Notes under the pieces: generated by a model
The model's database searches: none
What the model was told of the DNA's origin: nothing
Seen by the model: the letters and a program-made list of their open reading frames with translations, nothing else
Made by a program: the position numbers and the translations under genes
From: Ascoidea asiatica
Lineage: Eukaryota; Ascomycota; Saccharomycetes; Ascoideales; Ascoideaceae
Assembly: GCA_001600695.1 (NCBI GenBank)
Contig: BCKQ01000005.1
Span: forward strand, 880,593-944,592
Length of the DNA stretch: 64,000 bases
Reading direction: 5' to 3'
Shown: piece after piece, positions 1 through 10,662 of the stretch
How the letters are laid out: each line of letters begins with the position of its first letter
Numbering within the stretch: position 1 is the stretch's first letter

Positions 1-1257
1 TCTATTCTTGAGTTGTGGAACTTCAATAGGACAAGTATTTTTCACTCTCTTTTCAAAGTCGCTTCAAAAATCCCATAAAATTTTTCACTGCTGGAAACGT
101 CGTTACCCGTCATGTGATTTCACGGTTACCCGCTGGGGTCTGGGACTGGCAACGCAACTCGAAACGAAACACGAGAAAAAAAAAGTACAAAAAGAAGCAG
201 CGACAGCAGAAGCAGCAGAAGCATCAGAAACAGCGATATTAAAGAGAAGAGTGCTTTCTACAATGGGGTTGATGTTGTTTTACAGCGGTTAATTCAAGTT
301 CATAGATATAATCAATGGGGGTATCATAGATATCATAATTTGATTTAATTTGATTTCGCTGAAAAATATCAGTAATCTCTGGATTATGATTTAAAATTGA
401 ATCAATAAATCATTGAATTGATTGTCAATATTCTCAATTTTGTTTCAAGTGATAGAGTTGTTAACTTTTCTTTTATTTGAATAGGTTGAAACTTATTTGA
501 AGTGATATATTAAAGGATATTCTTATATTCTTGAAGTCTTTCAATTGATTAAAACAAAGGGGTATTCACACATAATTAACTAATAGTTAAGTCTTGCTTG
601 ATTTTAATAAATCTTGAAAATTTAATCAGAGATAAAATAAAATAATTTGCTCCTCGTTCTCAGTAAATCTAAGTAATTTAGTTGCCTTATTATTTTAATG
701 TATTTCCTAAAAGAATAATTCTTTTAAAAATTAATAATTATGCTCTTCTTATTCCAGGAAATATTCAAATCCTTGAACTTGCTTCATATTGTTAAATTTA
801 TGATTTATTTTATTAATATTGAATTGGTATATTTAAAAGAAAATTCATACTTCAAACTTATCAAATTCATTAAATTTATCCAACTTTATTATTTATGTTT
901 CATTGTTCTAAAAAGTATAATTTTACAATAAAAAAAAACACTTCTATTTGGAAAATAATATAAATATCTCTGAAATAATCATAATTAAAAATGTCATATC
1001 CTTATTTTAATATATATCAATTGATAAATCAATTTTAAATTATAAGTATTATTATAATTAACTACTTAGTCATTCCTTTATTCAAAATTTCAATTCAACC
1101 TTATATCAAATCTTGAATTAACAATTCAATTCAATTTTAATTGATTTTGTTATTACTGTTAATTTTCCCATTAAGATTATTTTATAATCTAAATCAAAAA
1201 TTCCATTTTATTATTTTGGATTTTCTTTTCAAATCTATCTACAATTTAAAATTTAAA
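1..1257. other. Intergenic, upstream of the expansin-like gene
   Basis: No gene is supported here. About 100-250 is richer in G and C than the rest and holds a GCA/CAG-rich purine tract; the frame open through it is low complexity and resembles nothing known. The remainder is AT-rich and is probably the long promoter of the gene starting at 1258. Confidence 0.5.
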
Positions 1258-2433
1258 ATGTTTTCTCGAAAAACATTATTTTTATTGTCACTAATGACAT
1301 TAAATCAAGCTTCATTAGCTTCTGATTGTGCTGGTTTATATTATCAATGCGGTGGTTCAAGTTGGACGGGAGCAACATGTTGTGCAACTGGAACTTGTGT
1401 TTCTCAAAATGATTATTATTATCAGTGTGTTGAAACTTCTGATGCTGCTGATACTGTTGCAAATACTGTTGCAACTACCGAAGCTACTACATATGCTACT
1501 ATAATCGCTGAGACTACAGCCACAGAAGCTGTTTCTTCCAGTATTCCATCTTCTGAATCAGCTGATGAAGTTACTGAAATAATAACAACTGAAGTGGATG
1601 CCACTGAAGCTGAAAGTGAAGTAACTACTTCTCAAGCAGTCTCAACTGAAGCAACAACTGAAGTTGCAACTGATGAAAATGTTGCGGCTGTTACTACGTC
1701 TAATACATATTTTGCTACTTCTGAAGATTCTGAATCTGTTTCTTATAGCTCTTTTTCAACTGTTACTTTATCTACATCATCTAAATCAGAAACAACTATT
1801 GCTGAATCAACAGGAAGTACTCTTTCAACATCGACAACTTCCGGTACATCAAGTGTCATTGCAATTACCTCTGCTGCAGGTTCTACAAGCACTTCTGATT
1901 CAAAATATACTATTGGTGAAACTTTTGAATTAACAAATCCTTATTCAACTTGTACTGAAGCTTATGGTGTTTGTGGTAGTGGTGGTTCTGCTTGTTGTTA
2001 TCTTGGTGCAACTTGTTCAACCGAAAATGCTGATTATGCTCATTGTGTTCCAACTACAATTTTGAATACTGTTGTTACAACTTCTGTTACTGAACCTGAT
2101 GGTAGTGTTGAAACAAAAGCTCTTTATACTGGTAGAGGTACTTATTGGACTCCATCTGATGGTAATGCTTGTGGGTTTTCTGGTATTTCTGAAGATGATT
2201 TTGTTGTTGCTATTGGTGCTGACACTTATAATGAATCTATTGATCAATATTCAAAAAGTAGTGTTTGTGGTAAAACTCTTATTGCTCAATATGGTGAAAA
2301 AGCCGTTAAAGTTAGAGTTATAGATGATTGTGCTTCTTGTGATATTTATAGTTTAGATTTTAGTCCAAGTGCATTTGCAGCATTAGCTTCAATGAGTGAT
2401 GGTGTTATCGGTATTACTTGGTATTGGGATTAA
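1258..2433 (+). CDS. Secreted expansin-like protein with two CBM1-type modules
   Basis: A 391-residue secreted protein. An upstream in-frame TTG would extend the frame, but the first ATG is at 1258 and gives a clean signal peptide (about residues 1-21). Residues 23-58 match a fungal CBM1 cellulose-binding module (QCGG, WTGATCC, closing YYYQC). A long Ser/Thr/Ala/Glu linker with probable O-glycosylation follows. Around 227-266 is a second Cys-rich CBM1-like unit without the WTG, and 292-391 is a double-psi beta-barrel of the RlpA/expansin type ([26 protein letters not shown]). Families of this fold bind or loosen cell-wall polysaccharide without known hydrolysis. Whether the target is plant cellulose or the yeast's own wall cannot be told from sequence. 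Architecture is seen; the role is inferred. Confidence 0.8.
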   Translation: MFSRKTLFLLSLMTLNQASLASDCAGLYYQCGGSSWTGATCCATGTCVSQNDYYYQCVETSDAADTVANTVATTEATTYATIIAETTATEAVSSSIPSSESADEVTEIITTEVDATEAESEVTTSQAVSTEATTEVATDENVAAVTTSNTYFATSEDSESVSYSSFSTVTLSTSSKSETTIAESTGSTLSTSTTSGTSSVIAITSAAGSTSTSDSKYTIGETFELTNPYSTCTEAYGVCGSGGSACCYLGATCSTENADYAHCVPTTILNTVVTTSVTEPDGSVETKALYTGRGTYWTPSDGNACGFSGISEDDFVVAIGADTYNESIDQYSKSSVCGKTLIAQYGEKAVKVRVIDDCASCDIYSLDFSPSAFAALASMSDGVIGITWYWD

Positions 2434-2875
2434 TCTTTTTGTTTTGTTTTTTCTTTTAAAAAAATTTTACACTCTACTCACTTTATAGTTAATAAATTAA
2501 AGTATTTTATTATTTTAACCTATCCTTTACATCTGTAAAATATCTTTAGATTCTTTTAAAACTTTCAAATAAGTAATATATATGTATTTTTATACAAGTT
2601 TTTAACGTTAATAGAATCTAGAAAATAATTAATCAGCCTTAACGTTTGTCAAATCACACAAATATTAAAGTATTTTCCAGAGAAAAATAAAAAGAATTAT
2701 AACTAACAAGATAAGATAGAAAAAAAAATACATTGGTGAGTACATAAACAAAAAAATACTCAAAATTAAACAAAAAAAAAATAGAAAGTCACAAAATTGA
2801 AACAATAAATATATATAAAAAAAACTTAGAATTAAAGAAAAGTTATTTGAAAATATTTGAAGGCATAATATCACA
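2434..2875. other. Convergent 3' intergenic region
   Basis: Lies between the stops of the expansin-like gene (plus) and LMO1 (minus). It is AT-rich with T- and A-runs suited to 3' ends; the frame open on the minus strand is low complexity. I see nothing else. Confidence 0.6.
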
Positions 2876-4355
2876 TTAGGTATAATAAAAATCAGTTGCA
2901 ATATTTTTTAAATTTTCATAATCATATAATTCTGAGAATGTATTTCGTTGATCTAATTCATTTGAAAATTCATCAACATCTTTAATTAATTCTTGATTAA
3001 AATCAGTTTCATCTTCTCTATCAATTCCAGGAGCTGCATCTCTAATTTTATCAAGATCAAGTTTAAAAGATTGAGAAATAGTATTATAATTATTTGATAA
3101 TAAAATTTTATCATTTTCAACTAAAGTATTAAAATCTTTATTTGTTAAATTTAATAATTGAACACCTTTTCTTAATTCAATTAAAAGATCAATTTGTTGT
3201 TGAGTTGATTCAGTTACATTGATATCATCAATTAATAATTTTAAACCATCTAACCAAATAAATAATAATTCTTTTGTATCAGTATAGAAAGTTAATAAAG
3301 GTTTATTAATTTTTGAATAAATTATAACTTTTCTAAAAATGGATCTACTAACAATATTAATTAATCTTGATCTTGAAGGTAAATTATTTTTATTACTATC
3401 GATATTTGAAACTTCAAAAGTACCAATTAAATTTTTATCAATTTTTATACCATTTTTATCAATATTTGGAAATTTATTTGTTCTTTCTTTAAATTCTTTA
3501 TAAATTATATTATTACGATTTGGAGATAAAGTTAAAAAATAAACTTTTGGTTTTTTATTTGTTGAATTAATTTTCAATGGATTTTCAGAATAAACCCAAG
3601 AACCTTTTGTTAATTGTAAAACTCTTTGTTCTTTAACAAAATCATAAACTTGAGAAGTTAAATTATTATAAAAAGGTTTTAATTCCGAAGACCATTGAGA
3701 ATAATGTAAACTTTTAAATTTAGTTAATTGAACTTTTCTTAATTGATCATAAGTTAAATTTGACATAATTTCAAGAATTTCATCAATAAAATTAGGGTCA
3801 TCATTTAATAATAATAAATTTGATTGAAATTTATTAATTAAATTATTATTTGAATTTGAATTTGAATTTGAATTTGAATTTGAATTTGAGGAAGTTAAAA
3901 GATTATTTAAAGAAGAAGAAGATTTTTTATTTGAAATAGTTTGTAAAGAAATTCTTTGATTTAAATTTGGATTTAAATTTGGATTTTGTTGTTGAGTTTG
4001 TTGTTGATTTAAAGGTTGATTTTGAATTTGATAAGGTAATTGATTATTTAAATTTGAATTTAAACTTAAATTTTTAAATTTTTCAGATTTATAAATTAAT
4101 AAATTTTGTTGAATATATTCATTAATATGTTGAAATAAGAATTTAATTAAATTCATAATATTATTAAAATCATCTAATTCAGCATTTGCATCTTTCCAAA
4201 TTCTTAAAGCATTAAACATTGCAGAATAAAAGAAATTATCCCAAGCAAATAAATATTTTTTTAAATAAAAATAATTATAATTATCATTATTATCTAAATT
4301 TGTATTTAAATTATCAATTAAATTTTGTAAATTGATTAAATTATTATCATTATTA

Positions 4356-4391
<36 letters not shown>

Positions 4392-4599
4392 GTAGTATTT
4401 GAATTATTAGTATTTGAATTATTATTTGAAGAGAATTTATTCATGAAATTATTATTATTATTATTATTAATGTTATTAATATTATTAATATTTTCAAAAT
4501 TATAAATAGTTGAAGAATTAATTGAAGATATTGAATTTTTTTTTACATTATTTGAGTTATTTGAGTTACTTGAACTATTGAAGTTGAAGTTGTTATTGT

Positions 4600-4630
<31 letters not shown>

Positions 4631-5354
4631 GGTGGTAGTGGCACTAGTACTAGTATTAGTACTAGTAGTAGAACTGTTATTGATATTTTTTGAAAAAATT
4701 TGAATTAAAAGGTTTGAAATAAATTTAGAAGATTGAGCAATTGGAAAACAATTTTGATATTGAATAAACATTAATTGTTCAAAGAATAATTTTTTAAAAC
4801 TTAAATTTGGATCTTTTAAGAAAATAATTAAATTAATTGAATCTAAGATTGAATAATTTTTAATAAAGAAATTTAAAGGATTAAAAGAAAAACCAGATTT
4901 TATATAAATTTCATTATTTATTTCATTATTATTTTCACCATTTATATTATTATTATTATTACTAATTGTTGATATATTTGTATCAGCGGTTAAGTTTATA
5001 TTATTAATATTATTAATATTATTTGAATCAGCGGTTAAATTATTAATATTATTACTCATAATATTTGAAGAGAAATCATTTGTGAGAGTTTTAGAGATTA
5101 TTGAAAGTAATTTTTTAATAAGTAAATTATGAGAATCAAGAGATAAATCGAAATTTAAATTATTTAAATAATTATTAATATTTATGAAAGTTATTGATAA
5201 ATCATTTAATTTTAAAAGTAAATGATTATTTGAGTTACTATTGTTATTGGTATTGTTATTGGTATTTGAAGATGGATTTGGATTTGAAGGCGTATTTGAG
5301 ATATTTGAATTGATTGAAGTATTTAAAGGATTTAAAGTAGGTTGTTGATTGTTG

Positions 5355-5386
<32 letters not shown>

Positions 5387-6103
5387 TGAAGATGTTGAAG
5401 TTATTGAATTTTTCTTTTTATCATAATTGATTGTAATTAAAGTATTAAAAAAACCAATTTCTTTAATTTTTAAAAAAATTATAATTAAATAATTTATATA
5501 AAAATTTTTTTTATTTAATAGATTAGTATAATTTGAAGAATTTGAAGAAATTATTGAAGTTAATTGATTTGATAAATTTTGAATTGAATTAAATAATCTA
5601 TATAAAATTTTATTAATTAAATCAATTGATAAAGTTAATAATTTTAAATCATTTGTATATAATCTTTGAGAAATAATATCAAAAATATTTAAATTTTTTA
5701 TAATTGAAATTAAAAATGGATCAAAAGAATTAATTTTTAAATTTTTTGGTAAATTACCATTTAAAAAAAATAAAGAAATTTTTAAAATTGATTTAAAAGT
5801 TTCAGTTGAAATATTATTTGAAATTAAATTAAATAAATTTAAAAAAATTAAATTATCAAATAATTTATTAAATAAATTATCAGATTGTGGTAAAATTTCT
5901 AAGATTTTATTTAAAACTATAATTGCATTAACTTTTTCTTGTTTATCATTATTTGATAATATATGAAATTTTAAATCATTAATATAATTTATTGAAGAAA
6001 TTTCATCTAATTTATTTGAATTTGGTAATGGATTTTGTAATAAAGATGTTGATTGTATAAAATCAGCAATATGATGATTAATTGATCTTGTATCTTCCAC
6101 CAT
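2876..6103 (-). CDS. LMO1: ELMO-family protein (Lmo1 homologue)
   Basis: A 1075-residue homologue of yeast Lmo1, the ELMO-like partner of the DOCK-type exchange factor Dck1 that acts on the GTPase Rho5 in oxidative-stress, mitophagy and wall signalling (family knowledge). The N-terminal third is an all-helical repeat region (about 1-230). The middle is interrupted by Asn, Thr and Ser runs coded by microsatellites (near 4.35, 4.6 and 5.37 kb). A conserved helical block (YLFAWDNFFYSAMFNALRIW) precedes a C-terminal PH-like domain at about 825-965 (KGSWVYSENP, KVYFLTLS, ELLFIWLDGLKLLI) as in ELMO proteins. A Pro-containing tail follows. The ATG at 6103 is the first in frame. The low-complexity inserts make it longer than typical family members. 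The assignment rests mainly on the C-terminal half. Confidence 0.72.
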
Positions 6104-6105
6104 TA

Positions 6106-6208
6106 TGATATATTAGATATTAGATATGATATTAGATATGATATTAGATATGATATTAGATATGATATATTAGATATGATATATGATATATTAGATATTA
6201 TATATGAG
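6106..6208. repeat. Tandem AT-rich repeat (GATATTAGATAT-like units)
   Basis: About 100 bases of imperfect copies of a 12-base unit, GATATTAGATAT, interspersed with GATATAT, starting directly upstream of the LMO1 start codon. It occupies the expected 5' leader or core promoter of LMO1. Confidence 0.85.
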
Positions 6209-6526
6209 ATAATATGATATATGAAGATTGATAGAAAAGAATGTAAATAATACAGTATATGAATAACAAATGAATGAAATGAATAAATATAACTGACAGG
6301 AAGACAGATGACAATTGATATAAGAAATGGATAATGTTTATCGTATCATATAAAGAATCATATTACTTATCATATCTAAAATTGATTAGTATTATTAATA
6401 TATATTAGCTTCTTCTTCTTCTGCTTCTTCTTCTTCTTCTTCTTTTACTCTTTTACTCTTTTTAAGATATTTTATTTTTTATTATACAGTATTACCATAT
6501 CGAATATCGTTTGATTATTTCAGTTT

Positions 6527-6879
6527 CTGGTACTGTCGCAGTATCGGCAGAAATAACTTCAAGCTATTTCTGTTACCAGTGCCAGTGTTGAGTGAGCCTA
6601 TTGTTGAGCAGATCTAAGCTCCAGCGCACGAGAGACAAGCAACAGTCGCAGCAGTAACCCGCCCACCGCAACCAGCGCCGGGCGCGTCCAGCTGAGAGCA
6701 GTTCTGGCAAAGTCTCGTCGCAGAGCACCCCTTTGGCTGTGTTCGGTGCTCGCGTTCGGTGCTCGCGCTGTTCTCGCCCGTTTCCCAGAGGACCACTGCA
6801 ATGGGACACTTTCCATGCTGTCTGTTACTGAGCACCGGCTACCTCGCAGTACTTCTCATACCACACGGACTTGTTTTTT
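6527..6879. ncRNA. Candidate structured RNA or inverted-repeat promoter island
   Basis: A GC-rich block in an AT-rich setting. At 6527-6579, CTGG and CCAG close around two perfect hairpins: TACTG/CAGTA (6531-6543) and CAGAAATA/TATTTCTG (6548-6572). Further on, GAGCACC at 6723 pairs perfectly with GGTGCTC at 6745, and a second GGTGCTC at 6758 pairs with GAGCACC at 6830. TACTG at 6826 pairs with CAGTA at 6847. A T6 run at 6874-6879 could end a Pol III transcript on the plus strand. I cannot match it to RNase P, MRP, SRP or a spliceosomal RNA. It may instead be a regulatory island for the divergent LMO1 and RQT4. Confidence 0.3.
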
Positions 6880-7212
6880 CAAAAAGACATCCGGCTCAGG
6901 ATCTGAATATAATTATATTATCGTTGCACCGCGGATTTCAGGATAACTCAGATATACTACTACTTACTGTATTGCATTGTATTGTATTGTAGTAATATAA
7001 GCTTATTTACTTACTAATATGGTAATTGATTAATAAATTTCAAATATTGATCTTCAAGATATAAATTGATATCAATAACTTTTTTAAAGAGCAATTCTTG
7101 TTTAGATCATATCAGAACAGAATAATGTTTAAAGAGAAAAAACCTTATACTATCTATCATCTTCGGAATGTAAAAGTATCTTTAGAAAATAGGTTCAAAA
7201 ATGTCACTTATT

Positions 7213-7821
7213 TTAGATTCTATTCCTAAAATGTATATATCTTCTTTGATTCTTCATCAACTCAACAAGCTGAGAACTTTCATTAGAATTTTCATTATTG
7301 GACGAAATATTATTAAAGTCATTAGATTCTTCAACATGTTGATTTTCTAAATCAATTCCAGAACTATCTTTGGTATTACTAATTTGACAATTATGAATAA
7401 ACTTAGTATAAATTATTAATAAAAAAAATAAAATCTCGGTATAATAATAAAATTATCTTTTTTATTCTCAAGATATTTAATTCCTGCTGCAGGAATTCCA
7501 TCAACTAATATTATATTTCTAAAAGAATCATAATCATCACTTTTTTTAAACCATTCAAACATCATTGGGGATGTTGAATATGGGGGCATAGTAATTATAC
7601 TAATCCATTTATATCTCAAAAATTTATTACCACTATTAATATTAATAATATTTTTATTTTTATTTAAATAAATTAAAAAGTTATTCAATTTTTTATTTTT
7701 ATTATATTTAAAAAATTTCATAAAAAATTTAATTTTATAAATATATAAAATTATAAAATAAATTGAAAATGGTAAAAAACCTTTTTAGTAGTGGAACAAA
7801 AATTTCTTCTGGTGAATCCAT
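7213..7821 (-). pseudogene. Frameshifted membrane-protein-like gene remnant
   Basis: Three overlapping open frames follow one another on the minus strand. The first starts with ATG at 7821 (MDSPEEIFVPLL...) and stops near 7736. The second spans 7721-7416 and contains the non-repetitive stretch ITMPPYSTSPMMFEWF and then DSFRNIILVDGIPAAGIKYL. The third runs from about 7455 to the stop at 7213 with a hydrophobic segment (ILFFLLIIY) and a polar Asn/Ser/Glu tail. The breaks fall in T-rich homopolymer stretches, so this could be a decaying gene or an intact gene with sequencing indels. I do not recognise the family. Together they would encode a protein near 200 residues with one or two membrane segments. 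Confidence 0.4.
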
Positions 7822-8507
7822 CTTTTACATATATTATTAATTTATTAATATATTTCAATAAGTTAAATAAAATCATCATTTAAAGCATATCAGTGGAGTT
7901 TATATACAAATTTCACTATTCCTTACTAAATTTAGAACAATCCAAACCTATTCATAAATTGAAATAAGCAAATTATTAACTTACTAGAAAAAAAGCAATC
8001 AAACAAAAAACAAAATGGCAATCTTCTTTAGATTACTTAATATTGCTAAAAATTTTCTCTAAACCTTATTTAAAAACTTGTCAAACTGCAATTGCTATTA
8101 ATTCCATAATTGCTCCATCCAATAAAGTCTGTAATAAAGAATTGAGATTATTAATCCTTAATTTAAATATCATCAAAATTGGATATCTTTACGAACGAAA
8201 AGCAAATTGAAATAAGATTTCAAAACCAGTAAAGGACCACAGATAAACTAATTGAAATTTTTATTATTCAACGAATTCAATGATTTTCATCTTTTAATCC
8301 AACTTAGATTTGATGGCTCTTTTGGAGAATAAAAAGGGTTTCAAAACAATATCAACAATAAGATTAAATTCACTGCAACTCATCAAACTTTGGACTTTCT
8401 TGGTTAGTGTTTATACAAGTACAGATAATAGGCTACGTGATTTATAGGAGAAAAATACACATGAAAATTCCCATAAGTGAAATATTTATTTTAAAACATT
8501 TTAATAT

Positions 8508-8513
8508 CACGTG
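8508..8513. promoter_or_regulatory. CACGTG box
   Basis: A perfect CACGTG hexamer in the context ATCACGTGACC, the core bound by Cbf1/Pho4-type bHLH factors. It lies 835 bases upstream of RQT4 and next to the palindrome at 8531. Confidence 0.4.
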
Positions 8514-8530
8514 ACCACGCATGATATTTA

Positions 8531-8571
8531 TTTCCTAACTTTTCCTAACTTTTTCAGGTTAGGATAGGAAA
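8531..8571. repeat. Direct repeat plus inverted repeat (hairpin)
   Basis: Two direct copies of TTTCCTAACT (8531-8550) are followed after a short spacer by GTTAGGATAGGAAA (8558-8571). The inner part pairs TCCTAAC with GTTAGGA and the outer part pairs TTTCCTA with TAGGAAA. This could fold as a hairpin in RNA or act as a paired protein-binding site. Confidence 0.6.
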
Positions 8572-8888
8572 ATTTAATTTAATAGCCTAAATCCAAACGA
8601 TTGCCGACTTGTTTTATCTTCCCGATCAGCTTTACAGTTGAAATTGAAAATGGATCTAAAGAACTAATTTTTGAGAAGTTACTATACCCAAACCAAAAAT
8701 TGCTTATTTAAGATGACTTTAAGTTCCAACTAAAAAGGTTTTGAAACTGTAATATATTTTGCTTTATATAATAAATATATATTACTTATCTATATTATTG
8801 AAATAAAATTGAGTAAGTCTCTTGAAAACACATAGGAGATGACTTCAATCAAAAGAATATTTTAAAAAGTTCAAGTTTAACTGATAAT

Positions 8889-8956
8889 CCAATATCCAAT
8901 ATCCAATATCCAATATCCAGAATCCAAAATTTCAAAACTTCAAAACTTCAAAATTA
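8889..8956. repeat. Short tandem repeats
   Basis: Four copies of a 7-base unit AATATCC are followed by three or four copies of CAAAACTT. No gene is attached; these look like slippage repeats in a promoter. Confidence 0.8.
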
Positions 8957-9348
8957 TGAAGGTTGGAAGATATTTAAAAATCTTTACTTTCAATGTTATG
9001 GTCAAATCCTGAATTGTAAGCTACTTCTGCAACTCTCTCCATATTCATCAATTTGGAATTGACTCTAAATAATTATGAATCCTGTATAATTTCCATAAGT
9101 GAATAACTATCTGATCTGATCAACTCTTCATTTACTTCCCATGAACTTTATCTTATTTATCATTATTCGATAAAATAAGAAATCAAGAGACCCAGACGTG
9201 TGGACTCATATATATCACCTGATCGGAAATATAATAATTGATTGAATATAATTAGAAATGGAAACAAATATAGTAATAAATAAGATATAAAAGATAAAAA
9301 TAATTTAATTGATATGATAATAATAGTAATCAATTATAATTAGCTAAA

Positions 9349-10608
9349 ATGAGTAAAAATAAACAACAAAGAATATTAGATATTGAGAATATCGACGAAG
9401 TTTTAACATCTTTAGAATTATCAAATCCATCTTCATTATCAGAACTTAATCCAAATTCAAATCCAGATTCAAATATTGAAAAAAATTTAATAATATGTAA
9501 TTGTAATGGTGTTAAACATCCTTTAAATCAATTAACTCCAAATTGTTTAAATTGTGGTAAGATAATTTGTATAAAAGAATTAAAAAATAATTTAAATATT
9601 TGTACTTTTTGTAAAAAGCCTTTAATCTCCTTAGATGAAAAATTAAATTTAACTAATTATCTAATTAATGAAAAGAAAAACTTAATTGAATTAAATAATT
9701 TCAAATCAAATAATTTTGTAGACAATAATAATAATAATAATAATAATAACAGTAAAAAGAAAAAAAACTTTAAATTAAATTTCAATTCAAATGTTTATAA
9801 AGAACAAGATAAAATTTTCAAAAAAATTGAAAATGATAGAAAAATTAATTCAATCAATTCAATTAATGAAAATTTAGATAAAGCAAATAAAAATTTAAAT
9901 AATTTACTTAATTATCAGAATAATTCTGAAAAAAGAACTAAAATTATTGATCAAGTATCTGATTTTAATATAAATAGTATCAATGATATAAATAATGATA
10001 ATGATAATAATTTAAATTCGAATTGGAATAATTCAACTTTATCAATGAATGAAAAAATTCTTCTATTAAAAAAAAATCAAAAATTTAAAAATAATCAAAA
10101 AATTTTATTAAATAAAAATTTAAGGAAAAAAAATGCAATTGAGATTTCAATTAAAAATGGTAAAGTTTTAATGAAACAAAAAAATTCATCTTTATCTTCA
10201 TCAACTTTAAAGCCTGATTCTAATTCAGATTCAGATTCAGATTCAGATTCAGATTCAGATTTTGATTTTTATAATGAAGATAATGAAGATGATGAATTAA
10301 ATGATGAAATTAAAAATCTTGAAGAAAAAGTTAATCGCGAAAAAAAATTAAATTTAAACAATTTATCTTCAAAATCTTGGGATTATAAAAAAGATCAATT
10401 GAATTGGAATTTAAAGAAAAAAGATTATAAAAATTACTTATTCAATTCAAGTGATCAATTCAATAATAATAACTTGAATGAAACTCCAAAGATTAACTTT
10501 AAAAGATTACAAATTGATAATGATAATGATGATGATAATGATATATCTAATAATAAATCTAATAAAGATAATGAACAATTGGAAAATATAATATTAAACT
10601 CTTTTTAA
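9349..10608 (+). CDS. RQT4: RQC-trigger complex subunit with C2HC5 zinc finger (Rqt4 / ASC-1 type)
   Basis: A 419-residue homologue of yeast Rqt4, the counterpart of human TRIP4/ASC-1. Rqt4 works with the helicase Slh1 and the CUE protein Cue3 to split stalled, ubiquitinated ribosomes (family knowledge). Residues about 47-92 carry the zf-C2HC5 signature: CNCNGVKHPLNQ, then CLNCGKIIC, then CTFCKKPL. The rest is charged and Asn-rich, with a Ser-Asp dipeptide run (about residues 290-304) and an acidic patch, typical of fungal orthologues whose only conserved part is the finger. Downstream it converges with VPS54, stop to stop, with about 54 bases between. Confidence 0.8.
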   Translation: MSKNKQQRILDIENIDEVLTSLELSNPSSLSELNPNSNPDSNIEKNLIICNCNGVKHPLNQLTPNCLNCGKIICIKELKNNLNICTFCKKPLISLDEKLNLTNYLINEKKNLIELNNFKSNNFVDNNNNNNNNNSKKKKNFKLNFNSNVYKEQDKIFKKIENDRKINSINSINENLDKANKNLNNLLNYQNNSEKRTKIIDQVSDFNINSINDINNDNDNNLNSNWNNSTLSMNEKILLLKKNQKFKNNQKILLNKNLRKKNAIEISIKNGKVLMKQKNSSLSSSTLKPDSNSDSDSDSDSDSDFDFYNEDNEDDELNDEIKNLEEKVNREKKLNLNNLSSKSWDYKKDQLNWNLKKKDYKNYLFNSSDQFNNNNLNETPKINFKRLQIDNDNDDDNDISNNKSNKDNEQLENIILNSF

Positions 10609-10662
10609 TCTTTAAATACAATATAAACCATAAATATATAACATATACAAGATAATATAGTA

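Larger units (their letters stand above)
6104..9348. other. 3.2 kb gene-poor region between LMO1 and RQT4
   Basis: Holds, in order, a tandem AT repeat beside LMO1, a GC-rich island full of inverted repeats, a frameshifted gene remnant on the minus strand, a CACGTG box with an adjoining palindrome, and short tandem repeats near 8.9 kb. It presumably contains the promoters of both flanking genes, which diverge. No intact conserved gene is visible. Confidence 0.6.

Noticed and set aside
8-292. 94-codon open frame at the left edge
   Set aside because: Ala/Glu/Lys-rich purine tract with no recognisable domain, in a GC-richer promoter-like patch.
6573-6992. Several overlapping 66-78 codon frames on both strands
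   Set aside because: They overlap in all frames, as expected from a GC-rich block with few stop codons, and none shows a family motif.
7985-8211. Plus-strand open frame with a non-repetitive stretch (SKPYLKTCQTAIAIN)
   Set aside because: It has no ATG near its start and no recognisable homology; kept only as a possible relic.
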